Shown: piece by piece, positions 1 to 12,400 of the stretch | Layout: each line of letters begins with the position of its first letter | How positions within the stretch are numbered: position 1 is the first letter of the stretch | Source: Nematostella vectensis | Lineage: Eukaryota > Cnidaria > Anthozoa > Actiniaria > Edwardsiidae | DNA length: 64,000 nt | Direction: 5' to 3' | Assembly (NCBI RefSeq): GCF_932526225.1 | Contig: NC_064047.1 | Location: 992,001 to 1,056,000, forward strand | Made by a program: the position numbers and the translations under genes | The notes under the pieces: generated by a model | What the model saw: only the letters and a program-made list of their open reading frames with translations | Databases searched by the model: none | Told to the model about the DNA's origin: nothing

Positions 1-136
1 CCCGAAACGCACAGGAAGTAGGCTGAGGAGGGAATGGCTTTATAAAAAAATCCGATCCGTACATGTCAACAAATAATGAATGTTTTTGTTGAAAATAGGC
101 GCTTTTATGTGTTTTCTGATAGCGTTTCTTTCATAG

Positions 137-3100
137 CCACAAGACTGAGACCACACAGTGGGATCACCCCAAGATGACTGAGCTCTACCACCAAATCGGT
201 GAGTCGATCACGTGGTACCTAGTCACGCAATCACCTTATAGCTCCCTGTCACGCAATCACCTAAAACATTCGGTCGTTCAAACGCCTACTATTGCATCCA
301 GTCACGCAACACCAAATCGGTGAGTCGATCACGTAGCACCTAGTCACGCAGTCAATGCCAATAGCACCAGGTCACGCAATCACCCAAACACTCGGTCACG
401 CAAGCGCAACACCAAATCGGTGATTCGATCATGCAGATAATATGTTTCCTTTGTATAGTGCAAGTATCTATCTTTGATAATCCACCTTTGAGGTGGGGCT
501 CTCACCCGTTCTACCCTATTCTGATGTTGTTTCCGTGTCGTCATACAGCTGAACTTAACGACATCAAGTACAGTGCGTACCGCACCGCCATGAAGTTACG
601 CTGCATCCAAAAGGCCACCAAGCTGGACCTGGTGACACTGAACAATCTCAGCTCGGCATTTGTGCAGCATAATCTGAGCAAGGCGCGCAACGACGCGCTT
701 ATTGGGGTCGCCGAGATGGTCGATACGCTGCACACCGTGTTTGACAACATCGAGGTCGGCTTTGACAACGTCAATCCAGCCATCAATATTGATTTGACAC
801 TCAACTGGCTTCTCAACGTCTATGACAGGTCAGTTACTTAGAATTGAGTATTCTGGGAACTCTGGACGACATTTCCAAAGTTGGAAAATCGCCTTTTATT
901 CCCTCTAATTGGTCGTTTTGCTGTTGGCGTTATTGGAAGCAATATAAGTGTAAATCAATAAAAACATTTCAAGTCTTGTGACTGACAGAAGCCATAATGT
1001 ATTTTGTCGCTTGGAATTCATTAACAATAAACATTATTTTCGCGTCGTAGCTTGATGTTACGTACAGTAATTGTCTATACATGCCTTCTCATTTTAGTGG
1101 CCGTGTGGGCAAGATTCGTCTTCTCTCATTCAAGATCGGACTTGTCTGTTTGTGCAGAGCTCATCTTGATGATAAATACAACTGTAAGTACACTGAAAGC
1201 TACTTGCTCTCTTTAAAAACAGGCTTTTGCAATAGAGAAGAAGACAGGAAAAGGAAGTCGAGAAAAAGAGCTTTTTTTAAAAGAGCTTTTTTAAAAGCTC
1301 TTAAAAGCTTCCTGTGAACTTAAAGTGGCTTGGAACCAACCCGAAAAAGGCTCCGTGAAAGTTAAACTATACGTTTCAACCATGTTATATGAATGTACAC
1401 CGTTTTTGAATATCCCATTCATTGTTATTCAAACCAGGTAAATTTAAGCATTGCCTGTTTAAATTACGACAATGTGTATCTTGCTGTTGTTGTTTTTTCG
1501 CTCGCTTGTCCTGTCGTTGTTGGTTTTCGCCTGCTTGTCTGCTAGCTTTTGATCAGTCGCTTGATTAGCACCTTCCCCGGCCAGTCGTCCGGTATATCGT
1601 CCGGCATGTCGTCCTGTATTCCGTCCGGTATGTCCTCCTTTATCTCGTCTGGCATGTCCTCCTGGATCTTGTCCGGTACCTTGTCCGGCATGTCGTCCTG
1701 TGTCTCGTCCGGCATGTCGTCCTGTATATCGTCCGGTATTTTGTCCGATATCTCGTCCTGTATCTTGTCCTGCATCTCGTCCGGCATGTTGTCCTGTATG
1801 TCGTCCGGTATCTCGTCAGGTATCTTTTCCGGTATCTCGTCCGGTTTCTTGCTTTGTGTGCCTCGATATTGCGCAAGCGTATAAAAACAAAGTGATTGGA
1901 TTCCCGGGCTATCTTATTCCGGCTCTTCTTCCGGCATAGCAGCGTCTTTCCTTAAAGCATCGTCTTCTTCCGGTATTGCAGCCCTTTTCGGTAATGCATC
2001 GTCTTCTTCCGGTATAGCAGCTTCTTCCGGTATCGCAGCATCTTCTTCCGGTATTGCAGTGTCTTCCTGTATTGCAGCATCTCCTTCCGATATTGCATCT
2101 TTTTTCGGTATTGCAGCATTATCGTTTTGCGGTATAGCAGCTTCTTCCGGTATTGCAGCATCTTCGTCCGCTATAGCAGCTTCTTTCGGCATTGCAGCAT
2201 CTTCTTCCGGTATTGCAGTGTCTTCCGGTATAGCAGCTTCTTCCGGTATTGCAGCATCTTCATCCGGTATAGCAGCTTCTTCCGGTATGGCAGCTTCTTT
2301 CGTTATTGCAGCATCTTCTTCCGGTATTGCAGTGTCTTCCGGTATAGCAGCTTCTTTCGTTATTGCAGCAGCTTCTTCCGGTATTGCAGTGTCTTCCGGT
2401 ATGGCAGCATCTTCAACAACCCCTACCTTCCGATGTCGAGACCGTGTAATTCCTGTTCTAGCATGAAATGCTGCTATTGGTTCTGATTCTCCTTGAGATG
2501 ATAAACAAAGAACCCTTCTGAATGCTCTCCTGAAATCACAACTGCGAATGGCGCAAAGTACTGGGTTGAAAAGTGAGTTTAAATTAACAAAAAGTAGAAG
2601 AAACTGTAGGGCATAAGGCGTGTTCAGAAGTCGGTCAATGATTAAACCAGAGATGACAAAAGGAAGACCGCTGTGATGAGAATAACAGGTTGTTTGCGTT
2701 ACTTCGTGGCAGCGTGTTTGGAGGCATTCCTGCTGCCCGGTACTGCTTCAGAATCGCTTGACGATGCTTTCGACACACAGCTACTATGGTTACAAGGCAA
2801 AAAACACAAGCGCAAATGCTTACAAATGCTATCATGTTGTTAATGATTGAAAACACGGGGATAGTGTCTAAAGCCACTATGCAAATAGCCAAAATCCAGC
2901 AGAAGGAACTCGCTTTAAAAATTCGCCCCGTTGTTGTTTCTCCCCCGCATCAAGGTGTTTCTCCCACGGAAAAAATATACGAGTTACTGGACTGCTTTAG
3001 AAAAAAAAGAAGATTTTTAGAACGCTCAAACTATTGAAATACGCTACCGATTGAAACTATCTTTATGGAAAAAAATCTCAGTTATGTGGAATTTCTTTTT

Positions 3101-6100
3101 GCAATCAAATATAGTTTTCATAAGGTAGATTCGGTTTCGTGGGATGGATTGGAAATGAGTCACTCGGCGTTGAAGGGGGGGGGGCATATAATGGCGGCAT
3201 GATTGGCTTTCTTTAAGGTCATGTCAATTAGAACTGTTATCCCCGCATGCTGATTGGCTAACCTTAAATCTTTTTTTGTTGGCTATGGTAGTGTGCGCTC
3301 GCACTATGAAACGGCTGTCATATGAATCATGTAAGATATCAATAATGTCTAATACGCCAAACTTTACTAAAAAAATGACTGATAACGGATAAGTCCAAGC
3401 TCCAAGGGCCGTGATGAATCTGTTCGCTGAGGAGAGTTGATGGCAAGACGGGCAAAATGACAGCTGATAACATTTTTCACAGGGAAAATAACGGTTCAGT
3501 TCAAAACAGTTCATCTACAGGTCGATGCGGGGGAGTTCCCACACTCATGATTTATCGATGTTAATGAGGAGACACAATATTTGGGTTTGCGAAAAACTGT
3601 TAGTATAATGTTTCCAACCAAACAACATCAGTGTGTCTCATTTTTTTTTTATCGAAGCTTTTTTATTATGTTTTTATTTTGTATTAGATTATTCGCTTTT
3701 AGTAGCCGTTTTCCGGCAAAATCTCGTGTATCTAAAATTGAGAAACTGTATCTACTTAATAAATTACTTGAAAATTTAAGAAATATATATTTACTATCGT
3801 TAAACACCCTTTGCTATCAAAAAATTTCCCTTAAAGAGAACTTTAAAAACTTGACGTTTGTGTTTCTCTTCGTAAGAGAAGTTTGTCAGCGTCCCCCTTT
3901 TTGGTAAGAAAAATGCGAAAAAGAAGTAAATCTAATTGCGAAGTAAATCTTATTGAATTCTTATGAAGATCGAGACGGTGGATACAATAAGAATCGCGCT
4001 CTCTCAAAGAAATGTAAGGTGTTCCCCCTATCTGGATAGAGAATTTCCTGCTGAAGCAGTGAATATATTATAGCTAACTAAAACTGAGAGTCAATAGTTC
4101 CAAGCAAGAACATCTTTTAACCAGCCTTTTGTTTGTTCCGTTTTGTTGCTACAGTTGTTTAGTCGTTTTGAGGGAAAAAATAAAACAAATAATGTTACTG
4201 GCGCACCAAAAGTACCTTTTTAGCACTATCCTAAAGCTCGAGTTTTTTTGACAGTTTCTGAATTTTCACTCACCTTTCTCGATGGTTATAGGACCTTGTC
4301 ACTAATAAAGTTGCGAAATATACCTATATGATGGCCCATATGCTTGGGATAGAATGCGATATGGAACTATATGATGGCCCATAAGCTTGGGATAGAATGC
4401 AATATGGAACTATATGATGGCCCATATGCTTGGGATAGAATGCAATATGGAACTATAATAGACGGCCAATATGCTTGGGCTAGTGTGCTATTGGAAGGGA
4501 AGAAAAAGGAAGGGAAATAGGAAATTCGGTTGCATTAACTCTTAATCTGCATTTAAACGTACTCAATTGCTAACAATATGTTTGCAGGTAAAATCATTTT
4601 TGCCGTGCTGCTACTAATAATAATCGCAATTTATATCTAAATTGTCTTTCTTGTTTTTGAGAAAAGGTTGTTTTCTCAAAATTATTATTAGTTGGTTGAG
4701 ATGGTTGTTTCCAGGTTTCCATGTCCAAAAACAATCTTTCCTGGCATTCCGTGCGCGCCAGCTAATATTTGTTAACCCATATTCGATTGCCCAGCTACTT
4801 TCTAATGTTGAAGGCAATTTTTAAGTAAATTGTCCTTCCAGTTTTTGAGAGGTGATTTTTCTCAAAATTAGCAAATAATTGAGAGCGCGTAATAAAATCA
4901 ATTAAAATCAATAAAATCAATCAGTTTGGCAAGCTGATTATTTACCTCATTCCGTGAGGACCGGCTAATATTTTTAGTATTGGTATTCTAAGTCATGTGT
5001 TAATGGAAAACTAAGCCTATGACAAATGTGTTAAATGTTTGTGTTCTTTTTGTATTGATCATTTTATTTAAAATTCATAAAAAACATTTCTTGACTTCTA
5101 CATTTACCTGAAATACGTTCTGCATCCTTCATCACCCCACACCACCCACCAACAACACACTTTCCCCGTCACGTTCTAGCTCCAATAAAACTCGTCCCTA
5201 CTAAAGTTTGCCTCTTCTCCAGATCTCTTCAAACTCGTCGCTGATAATGACGGCAAGATGGACCACAAACAGCTTGGCCTGTTGCTACACGACTCATTAC
5301 AGGTCAGTGGCGTTACCTGGCAACAAACATCTCATGCAAAGATAGACATCAAAGAATGGCAGTCAGCCATCACATTTATTGTTTACATATAAAAATACAA
5401 GGAGAGTTCTCCTTTAAAGAGAACTTTGAAATATCAATCTACCCTCGGTTTTATAACGAAAGATATTGCACCAAAATAAACTATTTTATCCACTTGAATC
5501 AGTCAATAGAAAATGCATTGCTTAACTCGGTATTGATCGTGTAAATGGAAGCTAGATCGGTCGATTACGTATTAATCTCCAATGATTTTTTACGAAAAAC
5601 GTGAAAATTATCTCAAAATTTAAAAATTCTTTGAGGATGGGACTGGTAATTTCGAACGGCAGGCCTGTTAGGATAGATTGTTTTGTCTCTTGTCGGTTGA
5701 GGTTTCCGTCGGCCTTCCGGAAGTAAACTTGTGGGGTTGCCGCTTTTAATCAAAGCGATGTTTGTCAGCGACTTTTTTCAGTTTTTGCACACTCTGCAAG
5801 GAAACTTGCTTTCTTGATAGGATTGTAAAAATGACGTGTTTTTATTAGCCGGATAATGATGTCTAAACTAATCACCTGCTCGTACCAGGTCCCGCGCCAG
5901 TTGGGGGAAATTGCCGCGTTTGGTGGTAGCAACATCGAACCGAGCGTGCGCAGCTGTTTTGAAAAGGTAGGATTACCAACACCCAAACCTCTGTTGCAGG
6001 CCTAACCGCAAATGATGCTCCATTTTGGCGCCTTTAAGTATCAAAGGGGGCGCTTATTGAAGGGGACAACTGTTTGAAAGGGAGCACTTATTCAGTATTT

Positions 6101-9100
6101 TGGTATGACTACAAAGACTACAGGCTTTAGTAATAGATGGTCTGCGTAGGGCCTTGTGTAGACAAGGTATAAATCAATACAAGGTTGAAAAGGTATGTTG
6201 AACGCCTCTCTGAAACAGAGTGGTTGCGCTGACGTTTCGAGCGTTAGCCCTACTTCGGAGCAAAAGAAACTGAATCGGATGGGGGGTGGTATTTATAGTA
6301 TAGAGTGCGAACAAAAGGCAGTAAGCCGGCGCCGCGCTGTTTCACAAAGACGTTCAACATACCTTTCCAACCTTGTCTTGATTTATACGTTATTTTGAAT
6401 TTTGTCTGCCGGGGTGCCCTGATTCGAAGCGGAGCTCTTATTGGAAGCTGGGCGCAAAAACGAGTATTACCTTATTTGGTGATGTATTTACTATTTTTAC
6501 ACATTATATCGCTGACTTGTTGTGTCGTCCGGTCGTGTTGTGTATGTCTTGTTACGACAACATGCCAATGATACGTCCTTTAGTTTGCGACTATTGACCT
6601 GACAACATAAACGCCTTATCACGTCAGTGAACGAAACAACTTGTCACTTAACGCCATGTCACATTACACGTCATGTTATTACGTTATATGTCATGTCACG
6701 CAACGCCATACCGTGTTACGTCATATCACTTGGCGTAATGCCATGTCACGTTAACTCATGTCACGCAACGCGATTTCACGTAACGCAATATCACGTCAGG
6801 TAATGCCATGTCACATTGCTTGTGTCAGGCTCGGGAGAAAGAACGTATCGATCCAACACAGTTTGTGTACTGGTTATCAGCCGAGCCGCAGTCGATCGTT
6901 TGGTTACCGACACTGCATCGACTAGCTGCCTCCGAGGCCGGTCAGTAGAGATCTTTTAAACAACACTGTTTTACTGTGCTTTTTGTTTTTTTTCATAAGA
7001 TGTTTAAGGAATAATAGAACTGTGAACCCTAACATGTTCTTATGGAGTACTTTTAAGAAACTCCATACTCAAAACTAAATGCCTAACAGATAGCGTTATC
7101 ACGTCACTATGAATTTACCTATGTAGGAAATATCTTTTCCTTTCCAGTTACCTATGAGTGTTGAATGATTTGATTTAATTTCTGATCTCCCTGGTATTGT
7201 CTCATCCCCAGTCAAACACAAGGCGAAGTGCAGTATCTGCAAGGAGTACCCTATTGTTGGATTCAGGTTCCGGTGCTTGAAGTGTTTCAATTACGACCTC
7301 TGTCAGGTAGTGTACCCCTATGACCAACTCCACCTTTCCCCTGCCCCTCTCTAGATTTGCCCCCTATGACCACCCCCACCCCACCCTTCCCCTGCCCTTC
7401 TCTAGATTTGCCCCCAATGACCACCCCACCCTTCCCCTGCCCTTCTCTAGATTTGCCCCCTATGACCACCCTAACCCCACCCTTCCCCTGCCCTTCTCTA
7501 GATTTGCCCCCTATGACCACCCCACCCCACCCTTCCCCTGCCCTTCTCTAGATTTGCCCCCTATGACCACCCTAACCCCACCCTTCCCCTGCCCTTCTCT
7601 AGATTTGCCCCCTATGACCACCCTAACCCCACCCTTCCCCTGCCCCTCTCTAGATTTGCCCCCTATGACCACCCCCACCCTTCTCCTGCCCCTCTCTAGA
7701 TTTGCCCCCTATGACCACCCCACCCTTCTCCTGCCCCTCTCTAGATTTGCCCCCAATGACCACCCCACCCTTCTCCTGCCCCTCTCTAGATTTGCCCCCT
7801 ATGACCACCCTAACCCCACCCTTCCCCTGCCCCTCTCTAGATTTGCCCCCTATGACCACCCCACCCTTCTCCTGCCCCTCTCTAGATTTTCCCCCTATGA
7901 CCACCCCACCCTTCCCCTGCCCCTCTCTAGATTTGCCCCCTATGACCACCCCACCCTTCCCCTGCCCCACTCTAGATTTGCCCCCTATGACCACCCTAAC
8001 CCCACCCTTCCCCTGCCCCTCTCTAGATTTGCCCCCTATGACCACCCCACCCCACCCTTCCCCTGCCCCTCTCTAGATTTGCCCCCTATGACCACCCCAC
8101 CCTTCTCCTGCCCTTCTCTAGATTTGCTATAAGGGACCTTAAGCAACGACAACGGCAACGCGGACGCCGACGGCAGAAGACAATGGAATTTGATTCAGAA
8201 TTCAATAGCAGCACGTGGAAATGCGTTCTGTCTGATACACTTCAGCCGTTTTCCGTAAAACCACGGTTCTACGGTCAATTGAGGACGCGGACGTTTGAAC
8301 TGTAAACCCCACTAACTACGTTCGCTGCTGTAGAAATAATGTCCTTATTTTATTTATGTATGTCTTAGACTATAATGTTTTGCTTATTTCATTGCATTTA
8401 AATTATAATTGATCGCCACGCGCGAAAACATCTTTTTCGATCGCGTTGTCCTAGCCGTCGCCGTCGTCCTTGCTCAAGGTCCCTAATGAGTATTCATTAA
8501 CGTACAGAATTATAACCTCTGTCAACCCATTCCTCATAAAACTTATCTATTAAGTATTATGGCTTTGTCTTTCAAGCATGAGGAACAGGGTTCGAACACG
8601 GGCCAAGTTAATAGTGAAATTTAAACCTGGCCTTTCTATGTACACTAAGGACTGTGAATCCCTCGTCTTGTCCGATAAAAACATTAAGCCGAAGCTCCAG
8701 TCTCTCTCTGTACTCCATTAACATGTATTGGCAGAAAGTTTCTTTATTGTATCTTGATTATATCTTACCCATATAAAATTTACGCCTTTCATAGGTTTCA
8801 TGGAAATGCTCTCGACGAATACTTATAGCTTAGCCAACTAGAACGAGGAAAGAGTTATTCAATAATATTTATTGCCATTTTTTTTTCAGAGTTGTTTCTG
8901 GTCCGGTCGCATTTCGCACGAGCATCGTCTAACCCACCCTGTCCACCAGTACTGCCTTTCGGTGAGGACTTCTCCTTACATGACATAAGGAGAGAGTTTC
9001 CTTGGAGATCAGAGACTTCAAACTATATTAACATCAAGAACAAAATAGGATAGGATAGGACAGATATATATAGAGAAGCTCTAAGGGCATCTATGAGCAG

Positions 9101-9398
9101 AAAGAGAGGCAGTCACCAGGGGGCGCGTCCAGGAGTCCAAAATAGGGGGGAGGGGGGAGGGGGGCGAAACAAGGGTTTCAATGTTATGAATACTTATACC
9201 CTCTGTCCTTGCGTGTAGACAACATCTGGAGAAGATGTGAAGGACTTCCTTTCCATGGTCAGGAACAAGTTTAAGGCTCGCAAGTACAAGAAGAACCCAC
9301 CCAAGAAACTAGGCTATCTCCCCATTCAGACGGTCATGGAGGGTGGAAACCTAGAAGCGTAAGTAGAACGCCTTAACAAGCTCTTCCCCCAGCATCCG

Positions 9399-9430
<32 letters not shown>

Positions 9431-12400
9431 CAACAACCTTTTTATTTACCCCTAAGTTTACATACATTCTTTTTTTTAGATACAGAATAAATATTTAAGG
9501 GGTAGTGGCATCTGAAATAACTTAAGGGTTAACAAGACGGATGCTAGAAAAATAGCTACAATGTGCAGTAGGTCAGGTCACACACACCATGATAAAACTA
9601 ACCTACCTCTCCATTCAAACGGTCATGGAGGGTGAATACCTAAAAGAAGCGTAAGAAACATTCCGAGTATTCGACCATCATATCACCACTTAACATTAAC
9701 AATTGTGAAACTAGGCTATCTCCCCATTCAAGCGGGCATTGTCTCCACCCTCGGAGGTTGGGAGGTTGGGGGGTCGCGAAACTAGGCTGCCTGCCTATGT
9801 TCATGATCATTGAAGGCGGCGTCTAGAAACGCAAGTACCATCCTAAACCAACCCACAATCTCTTCCATGGGTTTTTCAATGTACAAAGTCACTCGTTCGC
9901 TGGATCACTCGTTTCTGTGTTGATTGACTCGGGTGCATTTTAAAGGCCTCCAAGCATGACGCCTCAGCAGAACGTCAATAACGAGGTCCACAACCGACTC
10001 GGCATGTTCGCTAACAGGTATGACAATGTTATGATGTCATTATAGGCACGAGAGCAATGACGTCAGAATATCGTAACAAAACGTGTGGTACATGTTTCTT
10101 ACATTTTGTTTTTTTGGGAAAGGTGACACTTAATCGTCTGAAAACCAATCTGGCCTAATACTGCTGAAGATTCAACTATTGAAATCTTGAACACCGCATA
10201 ATCCCCGTACTATTTTAATTGTCTTTTTTTTTACTACTCTAACCTTTATCGTTGGTCTAACCTGTTTCTCTTGTCTGACAGTTTTTGTTTAACTGGTTTT
10301 ACTTATTTCTTTCCACAGGCTCGCGGAAGCAGAATCCGATGGAGGAAAATACAGTCCGAAGCCGATGGACGAGGAACACCAGCTAATCGCTCAGTACTGC
10401 CAGAGGTGAATGCACCCAGTAGCTAATCATTTATACAATTAACTCGCGACAGTGTAAAGGGGCTTTTCTCGTGAGTTTTCTGTGGGCCATGGTTTTGTCA
10501 ATAGTCCGCCATAAGAGGAGAGACGAAAGCAATCAGAATTAGTAGTGCCATGAGTTTTCACGGTTTACTCAATAATCCACCAATAGGGGAGAGACGGTAG
10601 CTATCAATTCACGGGGTAGTGACGTGAGTTTTCTGTGGGCCACGGTTTTGTCAACAGTCCGCAAATAGAGGAGAGACGAAAGCGAGCAGAATTAGAGGGG
10701 TGGTGTTATGAGTTTTCTGTGGGCCACGGTGTACTCAATAATCCACCATTAGAGGAGAGACTAAAGCAATCAGAATTAGTAGTGCCATGAGTTTTCACGG
10801 TTTACTCAATAATCCGCCAATAGGGAAGAGACGGTAGCTATCAATTAAAGGGGTAGTGTCATACGTTTTCCGTGGGCCACGGTTTACTCAATATTCCGCC
10901 ACTAAGAGACAAAGGGAGGAGAAATAAAGTTAGCCACGCTACATTTTAATAAAATTGCGGCATCCTTCTTATGTATTTAAAAGTCAGGCACGTTTTAACT
11001 AGCGCGTCTTTTCGTGTGCCACAGTAGCCAGAGCTAGCAGTTTAAAGTTCGGCGTATTCCTAATTTAAGAAAGAAAGAAATTTAAGCGCGTGGATTTCGT
11101 GGCTACATTACATTGTAGTTTGGCGAAATCTAGTTTTGTTATCGAGTCGCAAACGTTAATTTTATTTATTACTTTTTCTCGTTCTAGTCTCAAGAGTGAA
11201 TCCACCGACGCGGTAAGTCATGTTACTGTTTCTTCAACGCTTCTAGAGCAGTCTCGTTAGACAACTTAGAAAAACAAAGGAGATTCACTGAGATGCCTCA
11301 CGATAAGATGTGTGTTTCGTGTCGCAGCCTCGCAGCCCCACACAGATCGTCATGTCACTGGACGCCAATGAGAAAGACGACCTTGAAAGCGAGATCGGCA
11401 AGCTGGAGGACGAGAACAGGTATCGTGACGTCACTTTCGCCTTGTTGATCCTAGACGTAACAATACAAACATCTTCTTTGGATTACCGTCGTTTTTCGTG
11501 CTAGCCCGGTCAATTCGTAATTACGACATTACATATTTTATTTGGGTTGCCACTACAATGGTTTCCCACTCTTATAACACTGTAAGTCGAAAAAATTCCT
11601 TGAAGTCGAAAAAACTTGAAGTTATTTGTCTTACTCTTTTTGCTGGCCACCATCTTGAGAAAGAGTCTGGACGCTAACGTTTTAGATCATCACAGGTCTC
11701 CCGCACTCTCGCTCTAGGCCATTCAAATACTTAATCTAATAAACGACTGCCATTGATTGATATGATATATTTTACTTTTACAAAAAAGTGAAGTACCTAT
11801 ATAATAACTAAATAATCTACTTATATGAAGAGAAGACTCATGTACTTTGTGCGTAATTCCGATTTTTGGCTTATTATAAGCTTGTTTCACCCAGCCGGGC
11901 CCTGAAAAACTCTTATTAAAAACGAAGTATCGGTTTTTGTGGAACATATTAATTTCATTGGGAAGAACCTGTAGCCTCGCTAGATCTCATGTGGGCGTGG
12001 CGATTATTGAATCATTGGTAATTATTAACTCAAGTTCCAACAAAATACTGAGCAGTTTTCGTCAATATGCGTTAGGTTTCGGTGTCTTTTTAGAGGTAAG
12101 GATGTCATCAGTAGTAATGGGTTTCTATTTAGAATCTTTATCGCAAGCTGTTACAACTAAATTGTATTTCTCCTCCTTGATTTTCGATGTCAATTTCAAC
12201 TCTATGGTATTTTTGTATTATTGAACTAACTTTCAAAAACGCAAACAGCATCGACTTAATTTCAACACATGTCAAAAGATATGCTAAAGCTAAAGCTATT
12301 TAAAACTATGAAAATTATTTTGGTACACGATTTTTAACGGTGGGCTGCTCGAAGTTTTAATGAATCCTCAGCACTAAGCGTGACATTTCCTTGGAGGATT

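Larger units (their letters stand above)
1914..3475 (-). pseudogene. Class A GPCR-like pseudogene with acidic repeat tail
   Basis: On the minus strand inside dystrophin intron 3. Reading down from 3475: a TM2/ECL1-like stretch ([12 protein letters not shown] ... GPWSLDLS). Next, 2940-2670, two hydrophobic segments ([20 protein letters not shown] and [20 protein letters not shown]) followed by basic [13 protein letters not shown], which fits TM4-TM5. After shifted reading around 2690-2650 comes a TM6/TM7 block ending [20 protein letters not shown], matching the NPxxY/helix-8 region of class A receptors. The last frame then stays open to a stop at 1914 through about 165 residues of [19 protein letters not shown] repeats. 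Stops and frame changes between the blocks argue for a decayed gene. No intron large enough to mend the TM5-TM6 shifts is available. The receptor subtype is not recognisable. TM1 and TM3 were not found. Confidence 0.55.

Noticed and set aside
1549..2466. Plus-strand Ser/Cys/Ile-rich repeat proteins
   Set aside because: These mirror the 12-base and 15/18-base repeats. Only the minus-strand acidic reading connects to a recognisable protein block.
7320..8132. Open frame of 270 codons (Pro/Leu/Phe-rich)
   Set aside because: It is the plus-strand reading of the 45/51-base minisatellite. The minus strand is open too, and the array lies within a dystrophin intron.
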